Source: Poindextera sp035294785 (lineage in GTDB: Bacteria > Pseudomonadota > Alphaproteobacteria > Caulobacterales > Caulobacteraceae). From it: a stretch of DNA of 64,000 nucleotides. The position numbers and the translations under genes were made by a program. This document shows positions 46,009-54,846 of the stretch, one piece after another (the stretch's first letter is position 1; each line of letters starts with the position of its first letter). The notes beneath the pieces were generated by a model that worked only from the letters and a program-made list of their open reading frames with translations, ran no database searches and was not told where the DNA came from. Where the stretch lies: contig DATGKF010000121.1 in NCBI GenBank assembly GCA_035294785.1, positions 1-64,000 of the forward strand, written 5' to 3'.

Positions 46009-47517
46009 TCAGGCCCGCTCGAACGCGAGGCCCGCCTTCAGGGATTCGAGATCGCGCCCGACGGTTGCGAGCGCTAACCTGCGGCCCGCCCTCCCGAGGA
46101 CGACCGCCGCGTTTCCTTCGTCCAGCGAGCCCTCGATGGTCGGCGGATCGAAGGCTTCGGCGTGGCCGACATAGTTGATGGTCTGCCCCTGATGCACGCT
46201 CCAGAAGAAAGGCGTGTCGCGGTACGGCGAGGGGTCGCCCAGGATCGCCCGCGCCACGTGCTGGCCCTGCCGCTCGGCATGCACCCAGTGCTCGACGCGG
46301 ATCGCTTGGCCGGTATGCGGATCGGGGTAGCGGGCGACGTCGCCGGCCGCGTAGACGTTCGGCGCGGCGCTGAGCTGGGCGTCGACGACGATGCCGTTGT
46401 CGACCATCAGGCCAGCCGCCGCGGCCAGCGCCACGCGCGGGCGCACGCCCATGCCGGCCACGACGAGGTCGGCCTCGATTTCGCCCTCGTCCAGCGCCAG
46501 CCGACTATCGGCGAAGCCCACGACCTTGCGGCCCAGGTGGAAGATGACGCCGGCGTCCTCGTGCAGGCGCCGCACCCAGCGGCCGATGTCGTCGCCAAGG
46601 ATGCGGGCGAGCGGGATCGCCTCCGGCGCGGCCACGTGGACTTCGAGTCCGCGGTGGCGGAGGGCGGCCGCCGCCTCCAGCCCGATGAAGCTCGCGCCCA
46701 CGACCGCGACGCGTTTGGCGCCCTCGGCCGCGGCAATGATGGCGTCGGCGTCCGCCAGACTGCGCAGGGTGAGCACCCTGGGGCCGTCGAAGCCGGGAAT
46801 CGGCGGACGGAGCGGCTCGGCGCCGGTGGCGATCATAAGCGCGTCCCAGGCGAGGCTCTGTCCCGCCTTCAGCGTCGCCGTCCGTGCACGGATGTCCAGA
46901 GCCGCGATCTCGGTCTTCAGCTTCAGGTCGATGGCGTTGTCGCCGTACCAGTCGTCGCCCCTCAGCGGCATCCACTCCGCCGGCGCCTCGCCGGCGAGGT
47001 AGTCCTTCGAGCAGTTCGGCCGATCGTAAGGCGCGGTCGCATCGTTCGAGACGATCGTCACCTCGCCATCGAACCCCTCGCGGCGCAGCATCTCGGCCGC
47101 GGCGAATCCGGCCGCGCCACCGCCGGCGATCAGAACGCGCCGCGGGCCGGTCCGCTTCGGTTTCGGCGGCGCGGCCTCGGCCGCCGCGGTGACGTAGACC
47201 TTCCCCTCACGCTCCTCGACCGCCCAGCGGCTCACCGGATCGATCGCCGGCGCAGCCAGCGCCTCGCCGGTGCGCAGACAAAAGCGCGCGTGGTGCCAGG
47301 GGCAGCGCACCGTGTGGCCGACCAGCAACCCGTCGCCCAACGGCCCGTGATAGTGGGTGCAGTGCGCGCCGATCGCATGGAGCTCGCCCTCGACGCGGGC
47401 GACCAGCACCGCGTCCTCGCCGACCCTGCCCACCAGCTTGCCGCCCTCCGGCACATCAGCGGCTGAAACGCCTTGCGTCAGGTCCGGACCCTGCGGCTCT
47501 TCGGCGTCGTTGCTCAT
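46009..47517 (-). CDS. Rieske-type ferredoxin-NAD(P)H reductase fusion (AIFM3-like)
   Basis: 502 residues. An N-terminal Rieske domain has CTHYHGPL and CPWHHARF ligating a [2Fe-2S] cluster. It is followed by a pyridine nucleotide-disulfide oxidoreductase: VLIAGGGAAGFAAAEML (FAD), APYDRPNCSKDYL, MIATGAEPLRPP, VAVVGASFIGLEAAAAL (NAD(P)H) and YAAGDVARYP. This is the AIFM3/benzene-dioxygenase-reductase-like architecture that moves electrons from NAD(P)H, partner unknown. It is divergent from the SGNH-like gene. Confidence 0.94.
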   Translation of the reverse strand: MSNDAEEPQGPDLTQGVSAADVPEGGKLVGRVGEDAVLVARVEGELHAIGAHCTHYHGPLGDGLLVGHTVRCPWHHARFCLRTGEALAAPAIDPVSRWAVEEREGKVYVTAAAEAAPPKPKRTGPRRVLIAGGGAAGFAAAEMLRREGFDGEVTIVSNDATAPYDRPNCSKDYLAGEAPAEWMPLRGDDWYGDNAIDLKLKTEIAALDIRARTATLKAGQSLAWDALMIATGAEPLRPPIPGFDGPRVLTLRSLADADAIIAAAEGAKRVAVVGASFIGLEAAAALRHRGLEVHVAAPEAIPLARILGDDIGRWVRRLHEDAGVIFHLGRKVVGFADSRLALDEGEIEADLVVAGMGVRPRVALAAAAGLMVDNGIVVDAQLSAAPNVYAAGDVARYPDPHTGQAIRVEHWVHAERQGQHVARAILGDPSPYRDTPFFWSVHQGQTINYVGHAEAFDPPTIEGSLDEGNAAVVLGRAGRRLALATVGRDLESLKAGLAFERA

Positions 47518-47665
47518 GGCGGCGGCTCCCTGGTTCGACCGGTCAGACGCTTGCCCGCGCGCGGCGTTTCGTCAATCGCGGCGAGGCCGCGCGTCGGTCG
47601 AGCGGTTGCGGTTGACGCACGGCCGGCGGGCGTCGCAATTCAGACCGACAACGGGGAGGGCGGGA

Positions 47666-48550
47666 ATGCGTTTCACCACAAGGCTTGCCGGGCTGGTTGT
47701 CGCACTAGCGATAGCGGCCGGGGCGGCGCATGCGGACACGATCCTCTTCGTTGGCAACAGCTTCACGTTCGGCGCGCTCTCGCCGGTGTGGAAGTTCCAC
47801 GCGGCCGAGGTGAGCGACCTGAACGGCGGCGGCGTCGGCGGCGTGCCTGCGCTCTTCAAGCTCTTCACCGAAGAGGCCGGCCTCGACTACACCGTCAGCC
47901 TGGAGACGGTGGGCGGCAAGGACCTCCAGTTCCACCTCGACAACAAGCGCGCGGTCATCGACCAGTCATTCGACCACGTCGTGCTGCAGAGCTTCTCGAC
48001 GCTCGACGCCGCCCACCCGGGCGACCCCGCCAGCCTGATCCGGTCCACCGCGGAGATGGCGCGGATGTTCCATGCGAAGAATCCGAAGGTCGATGTTTGG
48101 CTCGACGCCACCTGGTCGCGCGCGGATCAGACCTACCTCACTACCGGCCACTGGTACGGCAAGCCCATCGGCCAGATGGGGATCGATGTCGAGCAGGCCT
48201 ATTTGGCCGCAGCGGCTGGCGCGAACGCGGCGATGCCTGGAGCGGTGAGCGGCGTCGCGCCCGTTGGCCTAGCCTGGAACCGGGCGTTCGACACCGGGTT
48301 CGCGGACGCCGACCCCTACGACGGCATCCAGTTCGGGCAGGTGAATCTCTGGGCCTTCGAGGGCTATCACGCCTCCAGCTTCGGCTACTACATCGAAGCG
48401 CTGGTGATCTTCGGCGCCGTGACGGGCAAGGACCCGCTCAGTCTCGGCCCGCGCGAGACGGCGGCGACGGAGCTGGGTTTCTCGCCGGCGCAGACGACCG
48501 CCATGCAACAGATCGCCCACGACCAACTTGCCGCCAGCTTGAAGCGCTAG
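47666..48550 (+). CDS. Secreted SGNH-hydrolase-like protein
   Basis: 294 residues. A signal peptide (MRFTTRLAGLVVALAIAAG to AHA) precedes TILFVGNSFTFGA, a GDSL-block-I-like Ser. Later blocks include VVLQSFS and a terminal DPYDGIQFGQVNLWA ... GYHASSFGYYIEA that could supply the catalytic His. It probably hydrolyses an ester in the periplasm; substrate unknown. A GGGGAGGG precedes the ATG. Its TAG shares a CTAG tetramer with the convergent SET gene stop. Confidence 0.8.
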   Translation: MRFTTRLAGLVVALAIAAGAAHADTILFVGNSFTFGALSPVWKFHAAEVSDLNGGGVGGVPALFKLFTEEAGLDYTVSLETVGGKDLQFHLDNKRAVIDQSFDHVVLQSFSTLDAAHPGDPASLIRSTAEMARMFHAKNPKVDVWLDATWSRADQTYLTTGHWYGKPIGQMGIDVEQAYLAAAAGANAAMPGAVSGVAPVGLAWNRAFDTGFADADPYDGIQFGQVNLWAFEGYHASSFGYYIEALVIFGAVTGKDPLSLGPRETAATELGFSPAQTTAMQQIAHDQLAASLKR

Positions 48551-49047
48551 CGTCGCAGCGCCTCGATCCGGCGCAGCAGGACCGGCGTCCAGTGGCGCCC
48601 ATAGGTTGCCTGCAGGCGCTCGATCCGCCAGTCCTCGCCGCTGATGCGGCCGCGGCAAAGGGGCGAGCCGCAGCTGCAGGCCATCGCCCATGACGGGCTC
48701 AGCGAATGGGTCCCATAGTCGATCGTCAGCTCCTCGCCGCTGGCGACGTCGCGGCGCGCTGCGATGGTGACGGCGTCCAGGTGCCACAGGTTCGGGTCGC
48801 AGCCATGGTTGCCGTATCGCACCGGGTGCGCCGGATCGATCAGCAGGTGCGCGTTCTCGTCCAGCGCCACAGAGCTGTAGGGCTGCTCCAGCCGCGCTAG
48901 CGCGTCGTCGTCGATTACCCGGCCGCCCAGCCGGATGACGATCTCCCCGCGGGAGATGGGCGCGGTCGCAAAGAGGCCGAGGCCTTCGATCGGCGATGGG
49001 CGCGGCGCGGCCCTTTCGCTTAACCAGCAGCCAGGCGGGACGATCAC
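48547..49047 (-). CDS. SET-domain protein (lysine methyltransferase-like)
   Basis: 166 residues. The SET core shows IEGLGLFATAPISRGE, the NHGCDPNLW and GEELTIDYG pseudoknot motifs and a post-SET-like zinc group CSCGSPLCRG. In eukaryotes such domains methylate lysines; bacterial members are scattered and their substrates unknown. It starts with GTG overlapping the upstream GST stop (GTGA), so it is translationally coupled to the GST gene. Confidence 0.88.
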   Translation of the reverse strand: MIVPPGCWLSERAAPRPSPIEGLGLFATAPISRGEIVIRLGGRVIDDDALARLEQPYSSVALDENAHLLIDPAHPVRYGNHGCDPNLWHLDAVTIAARRDVASGEELTIDYGTHSLSPSWAMACSCGSPLCRGRISGEDWRIERLQATYGRHWTPVLLRRIEALRR

Positions 49048-49721
49048 GGGGTCGCGGCCTGCTCGGCCGCCATCTTGCGGATCAGCGCGCGACGCTCCTC
49101 GAGCCCACGGTGCAGTTCGACCAGCACGCGCGCCGCATGCGCGTTCGTCTGGATCGCCGCCCAGTAGTCCGCGACCTTCCGCTGAGCGGGAATCGGGTCC
49201 TCGACATCGGCGGTCGGGATCACGTTCTCGATGAGGAAGAGGGCGGGCACGAGGGTGCAGTCGGCGATGGTCAGCCGGCCCAAGACTGCGAAGCCGTCGG
49301 CGCCGATGTAGTTCGCCAGCGCGTTCACGCCGCGGACCACTTGCCCGGCCAGCAGGTCGCGCGTGCCCTCGTTGCGGGTCGAGCGGCGCGTCTGCCCGCC
49401 GAGCATGAACATGTTGTTGAGCAGGTAGATGTCGGCCAGGCGCGAGACGGTGCGGATGCGCGCGGTCTCCAGCGGCGTTTCGCCGAGCAGGCTCGGCGTC
49501 GGGAACGTCTCCTCCAGATATTCGGCGATCACTTCGGACTCCGGGATCAGCTGGCCATCGTCCAGCTCCAGCACGGGAATGCGGCCGAGCGGCGAGGTCT
49601 TCCACCACGCCTGCGTGCCGAACCCGGCCGGCCGCTCGAGCGCGATGTCGAGGCCCTTGGCGTAGATCTGCATGCGCACCTTGGCCGAGTAGGGGCTGAG
49701 ATCGCCTGAGTAGAGTTTCAT
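49044..49721 (-). CDS. Glutathione S-transferase family protein
   Basis: 225 residues. Thioredoxin-like N-terminal domain (MKLYSGDLSPYSAKVRMQIY; LGRIPVLELDDG with cis-Pro; ESEVIAEYLEETFPTPSLL) and helical C-terminal domain with a long RKVADYWAAIQTNAHAAR helix. The active-site Ser/Tyr probably lies in SPYSAK. Substrate unknown; the coupled downstream SET gene and the neighbouring MaoC pair suggest small-molecule or lipid metabolism. Confidence 0.9.
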   Translation of the reverse strand: MKLYSGDLSPYSAKVRMQIYAKGLDIALERPAGFGTQAWWKTSPLGRIPVLELDDGQLIPESEVIAEYLEETFPTPSLLGETPLETARIRTVSRLADIYLLNNMFMLGGQTRRSTRNEGTRDLLAGQVVRGVNALANYIGADGFAVLGRLTIADCTLVPALFLIENVIPTADVEDPIPAQRKVADYWAAIQTNAHAARVLVELHRGLEERRALIRKMAAEQAATP

Positions 49722-49857
49722 AGCGTCGCCTTTGCGAGTCTGTCGCGAGATAGACTGCGCCGCCGCCTCTTCGCCAAGCAAGCGCGCCTTCCCTCGCTGA
49801 CGCCAAGCTGCGAAAAATGCGCCACCAGATGGAACGGACGGACGGAGGACAACCGCC

Positions 49858-50346
49858 ATGGCCCAAGGCGTCGACACGCTGATCAGCCCGGAGATGGAGG
49901 AGGCCAAGGGCAAGTGGAGCGAGCCGCGCCACTCGCCGCCCATCGCGCTGTCGGACATCCGCAAGTGGGCGATCGCCACCTACTGGCCGGAGACGCCGCC
50001 GGCGATCTATTGGGACGAGGACTACGCCAAGACCACCCGCTGGGGCGGCGTCATCGCCCCGCGCGACTTCAATCCGTTTGCCTGGCCGGTTCGCCGGATG
50101 CGCCCGGCGGCCGCGGCCGCGCCGGTCAAGGGCGTGCGGCTGACCAGCATCAACGGCGGCCAGACCGACACCTACGGCGTTCCCATGCGCCCCGGCGACG
50201 TCATCTCGACCCGAACGCGGCTCAAGGACTTCAACGAACGCCAGGGCCGCTTCGGGCTGATGCTGTACAGTTACAACGAGACGGAATGGACGAACCAGAA
50301 GGGCGAGTTCGTCCGCCGCCGCGTCGGCACAGGCATCCGCTACTAG
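49858..50346 (+). CDS. FAS1-type MaoC-like dehydratase, N-terminal subunit
   Basis: 162 residues resembling a hydratase N-terminal domain: RKWAIATYWPETPPAIYWDEDYA, GGVIAPRDFNPF, and SINGGQTDTYGVPMRPGDVI. It lacks the catalytic Asp/His of active MaoC folds and would pair with the next gene as a heteromeric enoyl-CoA hydratase. Only 14 bases separate it from that gene. Pathway unknown; degradation of steroid- or terpenoid-like acyl-CoA would fit this type. Confidence 0.8.
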   Translation: MAQGVDTLISPEMEEAKGKWSEPRHSPPIALSDIRKWAIATYWPETPPAIYWDEDYAKTTRWGGVIAPRDFNPFAWPVRRMRPAAAAAPVKGVRLTSINGGQTDTYGVPMRPGDVISTRTRLKDFNERQGRFGLMLYSYNETEWTNQKGEFVRRRVGTGIRY

Positions 50347-50360
50347 GGGAGGGGATCGAG

Positions 50361-50792
50361 ATGGCCATCAACGTCTACTTCGATGACCTGAAGGTCGGCG
50401 ACGAGCTGCCGGCCTGGTCGCGCACCACGAACTTCATGCACTGGAACCGCTACGCGGCGGTGAACGACGAGTTCGTGCCCTTCCACATGGACGACGAGGA
50501 CGGCCGCAAGGCCGGCAACGCCCAGGGCGCCTTCGGCATGGGCAACCTGCGCTACGCCTATCTCGTCAACGCGCTCACCGACTGGATCGGCGACGAGGGC
50601 GAGATCCGCGAGATCGGCTGTCAGTACCGCGCCATCAACCAGAAGAACGACACCCTCACCGTCGTCGGCAAGGTGGTCGAAAAGGGCGTGGTCGACGGCG
50701 AGAACCAAGTGAAGCTCGACATCAATGTCACGAACCAGAACGGCGAGGCCACCTGCCCCGGCCACGCCATCGTGGTGCTGCCGAACCGCTAG
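50361..50792 (+). CDS. MaoC-like dehydratase, catalytic subunit
   Basis: 143 residues. A hotdog fold starts FDDLKVGDELPAWSRTTNF and has the (R)-hydratase-like VPFHMDDEDGRKAG...GAFGMGN, a strand IREIGCQYRAINQKNDTL and a C-terminal NQNGEATCPGHAIVVL. With the preceding gene it probably forms a heterodimeric acyl-CoA hydratase. The RBS AGGGGAGGGGATCGAG is strong. Shares a CTAG stop tetramer with the convergent transglutaminase-like gene. Confidence 0.82.
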   Translation: MAINVYFDDLKVGDELPAWSRTTNFMHWNRYAAVNDEFVPFHMDDEDGRKAGNAQGAFGMGNLRYAYLVNALTDWIGDEGEIREIGCQYRAINQKNDTLTVVGKVVEKGVVDGENQVKLDINVTNQNGEATCPGHAIVVLPNR

Positions 50793-51682
50793 GCGGCGAT
50801 AGCCTCGACCACCGGTTCGCTGCGGCTGGTGAGCGCGTTGAACACCTCACGAGGGACCCGCAGCCGCGCGTCCTGCTCGTAGACGGCCCTCAGTTCGTCG
50901 AAGCGGGCGTCCGCATCCATCGTCAGGTCGGCCAGCCGGTCGATGAAGGCGAGGGCGTCGGCGTCCAAAGGCGGGGTCGGCTGCGGCGTCGCGCCCCAGA
51001 CGTCCCACGGCAGCATCTCCATGTTGTTCAGGCTGGCGGCGTCGCGCACCACGTTGCCGCCGATGAACCACAGACCCCACATGTCGAAGATGCCGAAGGC
51101 CATCGGGTCGGCCTTGCCGGCTCGGCACTGCTTCCACGCGTCGCCGGCGATGATGAAACGGTCGCGCGGCGTATCCTTAGGATCGAAGTCGAGCTTGAGC
51201 GCGGCCGCCTGCAGAGCGTCCAACTGGGAGTCGACCAGCACCCAGCGCTCCTGCTCTCGGTTCCAGTATTCGACCACCCAGTGGTCGACGAACTTGCCCG
51301 CCTCGAAGTAGGCGCCGAAACCGGTGCGGCTGCGCGCGGGAACGCCCTGGGCGCGGAGGATCGCCGTCGTCAGCACCGCGAAGTGGCGGCAAACGCCCAC
51401 CACACGGTCGTTCGGCTCGCGGCGCCGATCGAGCGGCGCCCCGGCGCCGAGCACGTCCAGGGACGCGCGCACGGTCCTGAGATGCTGCTGCGCGCCACGT
51501 TCGGGCGGCATCGTCAGCCCGTAAGCCTCGGCCCAGTGAAAATGGACCATGTCGCCCTGCACGGCGCCGCACACGCCGGCGAGGTCGCGCGGCAGGGCGG
51601 CGACCGCGGCCGCATGCGGCCCGAGCGCCGTCATCGGTCCCGGCGTCGTGTAGAAGGCTTCGATCTCGCGGGGCAGGGGCAT
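50789..51682 (-). CDS. Transglutaminase-like cysteine protease/peptidase protein
   Basis: 297 residues. The core triad is visible: Cys in VVGVCRHFAVLTTAILRAQGVPAR, His in FVDHWVVEYWNRE and Asp in VLVDSQLD. Such bacterial proteins act as peptidases or amide hydrolases. No signal peptide is obvious. Two Met starts lie 9 bases apart; 51682 is favoured because GAGGAG sits 9 bases upstream of it, while for 51691 it is too close. Confidence 0.85.
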   Translation of the reverse strand: MPLPREIEAFYTTPGPMTALGPHAAAVAALPRDLAGVCGAVQGDMVHFHWAEAYGLTMPPERGAQQHLRTVRASLDVLGAGAPLDRRREPNDRVVGVCRHFAVLTTAILRAQGVPARSRTGFGAYFEAGKFVDHWVVEYWNREQERWVLVDSQLDALQAAALKLDFDPKDTPRDRFIIAGDAWKQCRAGKADPMAFGIFDMWGLWFIGGNVVRDAASLNNMEMLPWDVWGATPQPTPPLDADALAFIDRLADLTMDADARFDELRAVYEQDARLRVPREVFNALTSRSEPVVEAIAA

Positions 51683-51826
51683 GGTTAGCATCTCCTCGTT
51701 AGGCGAGGCGAACCTTCGCATGCTGTCGACGTCGCGGTCTTGACCGCGATTGCGGCGCCTCGGCCCGCGTGCGCATTGTCGCGCAACGGCAAGCCAGAGT
51801 GGGCCGAGGCAGCGCGGAGCTTCTCC

Positions 51827-53263
51827 ATGAACCATGGTGAGTACGAACGCCACGACGCCGTCGGATTGGCGGCTCTGGTGGCGAGGCGCGAGGTTTCGCC
51901 CGACGAGCTTTTGGATGCTGCGCTGGCCCGGCTCGAGGCGGTCAACCCAGCCATCAACGCCGTCATCCTCAACCTCGCGGACGAGGCGCGCGCCGCCATC
52001 CGCGCCGGCCTGCCCGAGGGCCCGCTGCGCGGCGTCCCCTACCTGATCAAGGACCTCACCACGCAGATGAAGGGCGTTCCCACCCGCGCGGGCGCGACCC
52101 TCTTCAACGATGTCCCGCCGGCCGCGGCCGACAGCGCGCTGGTGGCCGCCTATCGGGACGCCGGCCTTGTCCTGTTCGGCAAGACCAACACCCCGGAATT
52201 CGCCCTCCAGCCGGTGACCGAACCGGTGCTGTTCGGGCCGAGCCGCAATCCCTGGGCCCTCGACCGCACGCCGGGGGGCTCGTCGGGCGGCGCTTCGGCG
52301 GCGGTGGCGGCCGGGATCGTCCCGGCGGCGCAGGCCAGCGACGGCGGCGGGTCCATCCGCATTCCCGCCGCCTGCTGCGGCCTCTTCGGGCTGAAGCCGT
52401 CGCGCGGCCGCGTCTCGATGGCGCCGGTCGGCGAGGGCTGGGGCGGCCTTTCGGCGCTCCACGCCGTCACGCGCTCGGTCCGCGACAGCGCGGTGCTGTT
52501 GGACGCCAGCAGCCGGCCGCAGCCTGGCGATCCCTATTGGCTTGCGCCGCCGGCGCGTCCGTTCGGCGAGGAGGTCGGGCGCGATCCCGGGCGGCTGCGC
52601 ATCGCCTTCCACCGAGGCGCCCTCGCGACCGGCCTCGCGTCGACCGAGGTCAGCTTCGCCGTCGACGAGGCCGCCCGCCTTTGCGCCGACCTCGGGCACG
52701 ACGTCGAAGAGGTCGCCCTGCCGTTCGACTTCGCCGGCGCAGCGGCGGCCGGCGGCGTGCTCGTCGCCACCGCGATCGCCGCCACTGTCGACGGGGAGGC
52801 CGACCGCCGCGGGCGCGTGGTGGCCGAGCAGGAGGTCGAGGCGCTGAGCTGGCGGCTTTACCAGCAGGGCAAGAGCGTTCCGGCCCGCGACTATGTTCGA
52901 GCGCTCGCCACAATCCATCGCTTCGGCCGCGAGCTCGGCGGGTTCATGAACCGCTACGACGTCTTGCTGACCTCGACGCTCGGCACGCCGCCAGTACGGA
53001 TCGGCGAGCTCAGTTCGACCTCGACGGACGTCGGCGAGTACATGCGCGTTTTCTCCGCCTTCATGCCCAATACGCAGCCGTTCAACCACTCGGGACAGCC
53101 AGCGATGAGCGTGCCGCTGGCGTGGACCGACGACGGGCTGCCCGTGGGCGTCCAGTTCGCCGCCGCGACCGGAAACGAAGCGCTGCTCTTTCGCCTCGCC
53201 GGCCAACTGGAGTCGGCGAAGCCGTGGGCGGATCGTCGCCCGCCGGCGCTTCAGCCGGCGTAG
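51827..53263 (+). CDS. Amidase (amidase signature family)
   Basis: 478 residues. The Ser-cisSer-Lys triad appears as Lys in YLIKDLT, cis-Ser and Ser in TPGGSSGGASAAVAAG and DGGGSIRIPA. It hydrolyses amides; substrate unknown (GatA-like enzymes are related but lack the neighbours gatB/gatC here). Start ATG 51827 has GGAG 9 bases before it; an upstream ATG (51740) would add 29 residues. Its end overlaps the convergent serine hydrolase by 13 bases. Confidence 0.9.
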   Translation: MNHGEYERHDAVGLAALVARREVSPDELLDAALARLEAVNPAINAVILNLADEARAAIRAGLPEGPLRGVPYLIKDLTTQMKGVPTRAGATLFNDVPPAAADSALVAAYRDAGLVLFGKTNTPEFALQPVTEPVLFGPSRNPWALDRTPGGSSGGASAAVAAGIVPAAQASDGGGSIRIPAACCGLFGLKPSRGRVSMAPVGEGWGGLSALHAVTRSVRDSAVLLDASSRPQPGDPYWLAPPARPFGEEVGRDPGRLRIAFHRGALATGLASTEVSFAVDEAARLCADLGHDVEEVALPFDFAGAAAAGGVLVATAIAATVDGEADRRGRVVAEQEVEALSWRLYQQGKSVPARDYVRALATIHRFGRELGGFMNRYDVLLTSTLGTPPVRIGELSSTSTDVGEYMRVFSAFMPNTQPFNHSGQPAMSVPLAWTDDGLPVGVQFAAATGNEALLFRLAGQLESAKPWADRRPPALQPA

Positions 53264-54393
53264 ACCGCGCGCTCGAAGGCGGCGAAGGCGGCAAGGGCGC
53301 GCGGGTCGGCGAAGGGGAAGATCTGGCTGCAGAAGATGCCGGCCGCCCCCGCCGTGCGGTCGATCCAATAGTAGCAGTTGCCGAGCCCTGCCCAGGCCAG
53401 CGACCCGGCGCTGCGCCCGTTCGGACCTGGGCCGGCGTTGGTCACGAAGCCGAGCGTCCAGCCCTTGTCGGCGCCGGGGAAGGGGTCGAACGTGTTCGAC
53501 GTCGCCGGCTGGGCGGAGTTCAGCACGCCGATCTCGGGGCGCTCGCCGATCTGCGAGGCGCACAAGGCGTTCAGACTGGCGGGCTTCATCAGCTGCGGCC
53601 CGCGCCCCAGCACCGCGTCCACGAACTTGAGGTAGTCCGTCACCGTCGAATAGAGCCCGCCGCCGCCCATCATGAAGTGCGGCGTTTCCGGCATGCCGAA
53701 CGGAATCGCCGCTGCGCCGCCGTCCGGCGTGCGCGCGTGCATGGAGGCCAGCCGGCTCTTCTGCTCGGCGTTCGGAAAAAAGCTCGTGTCATCCATGCCG
53801 AGCGGATCGAGGATGCGCCGTCTGAGATAGGTCTCGAACGGCTCGCCGGTCGCCGCCGCGATCAGATGGCCGGCCCAGTCGATGCCGGTCCCATAAACCC
53901 AGCCTTCGCCCGGGTCGAACGCCAGCGGAAACTGGTCCGCGTTCTGGCCGACGCTCAGCCCCGTCGCGGTTGCGAAGCGGTCGACCAGAGGGCTTGTGAA
54001 GCCGTATGCGAGGCCGCTCGTATGGGTCAGCAGGCGGCGGAGCGTAATCGGCGTGCGCGCGGCTCTGAGCTCCGGCTTGCCGGCGGCGTCGAAGCCGGTG
54101 ATCACGCTGGGCGCGGCCAGTCCCGGCAGCCACCGCCCGACCGGCTCGTCGAGGTCGACGAGGCCGTCTTCGACCACCAGCAGCGCCGCCGCCGACGTCA
54201 GGGCCTTGGTGCAGGACGCGATCCAGAACTGCGTGTCAGCGGTCATCGCCGCAGGGTTGTCGGCGCCGCGCACGCCGACTGCGACCTCGACGGCGGCGCC
54301 ATCAGGGAGCCGCGCTGCAGCCGCCGCGCCGCACAGGCCCGCGTCGGCGACCGCCGTCGCCAGGGCCCCTTCGATGCGATCGGCCGCGCTCAT
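53251..54393 (-). CDS. Beta-lactamase-family serine hydrolase (class C / EstB-like)
   Basis: 380 residues. The SxxK motif is in FWIASCTKALTSAA; a Tyr-containing second motif WVYGTGIDWAGH replaces YxN; GGGGLYSTVTDY and a C-terminal GPNGRSAGSLAWAGLG supply the third element. Members are esterases, peptidases or lactamases; the role here is unknown. No signal peptide seen. The start at MSAADRIEGA is preferred over an upstream Met. Confidence 0.87.
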   Translation of the reverse strand: MSAADRIEGALATAVADAGLCGAAAAARLPDGAAVEVAVGVRGADNPAAMTADTQFWIASCTKALTSAAALLVVEDGLVDLDEPVGRWLPGLAAPSVITGFDAAGKPELRAARTPITLRRLLTHTSGLAYGFTSPLVDRFATATGLSVGQNADQFPLAFDPGEGWVYGTGIDWAGHLIAAATGEPFETYLRRRILDPLGMDDTSFFPNAEQKSRLASMHARTPDGGAAAIPFGMPETPHFMMGGGGLYSTVTDYLKFVDAVLGRGPQLMKPASLNALCASQIGERPEIGVLNSAQPATSNTFDPFPGADKGWTLGFVTNAGPGPNGRSAGSLAWAGLGNCYYWIDRTAGAAGIFCSQIFPFADPRALAAFAAFERAVYAG

Positions 54394-54570
54394 GGAAGAC
54401 CGTTCAGACTGGCGCCCGCCGCGAACCATTTGTTCATTGATGACCTCCCCAACTGGGATCAGAATACCACGTCGCAGGGGCCCTCGGGTCAGCCGAAAAC
54501 CACGCGATGGTCATGCTTTCGCCATCGGCCGCTGCGACGGATGCGACGCCAAGCCGAGGGAGTTTGCGCC

Positions 54571-54783
54571 ATGGACGTTCACTACGGCGTCGTGAAGCAG
54601 AACGGCGTCTGGACCATCATTGGGCGCGGGTTGCGGTTCGGGGCCTACACCGACCGCGCGGTCGCCGAGGACGCGCTTCGGCGGCTGGCCGACAAGTCGC
54701 CCGGCCGCTCCGTCCACCTGCATCTTCAGGACGAAACCGGCGAGCTCAAGCCGCCGACGGCGGTGGTCGAGGCTCGTCCCTAG
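54571..54783 (+). CDS. Small DUF2188-like protein
   Basis: 70 residues. The sequence DVHYGVVKQNGVWTIIGRGLRFG with AVAEDALRRLADK and HLHLQDETGELK resembles the DUF2188 pattern of short beta-beta-alpha proteins that bind or mimic dsDNA; no function is established. GAGGGAG precedes the ATG. Confident as a gene, less so as to family. Confidence 0.7.
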   Translation: MDVHYGVVKQNGVWTIIGRGLRFGAYTDRAVAEDALRRLADKSPGRSVHLHLQDETGELKPPTAVVEARP

Positions 54784-54846
54784 AGCGTATCGACTTGTCA
54801 CATCGCTTCGCTAGGTTGACGCCCGCCAGAGCGCGGAGGGTCGGCG

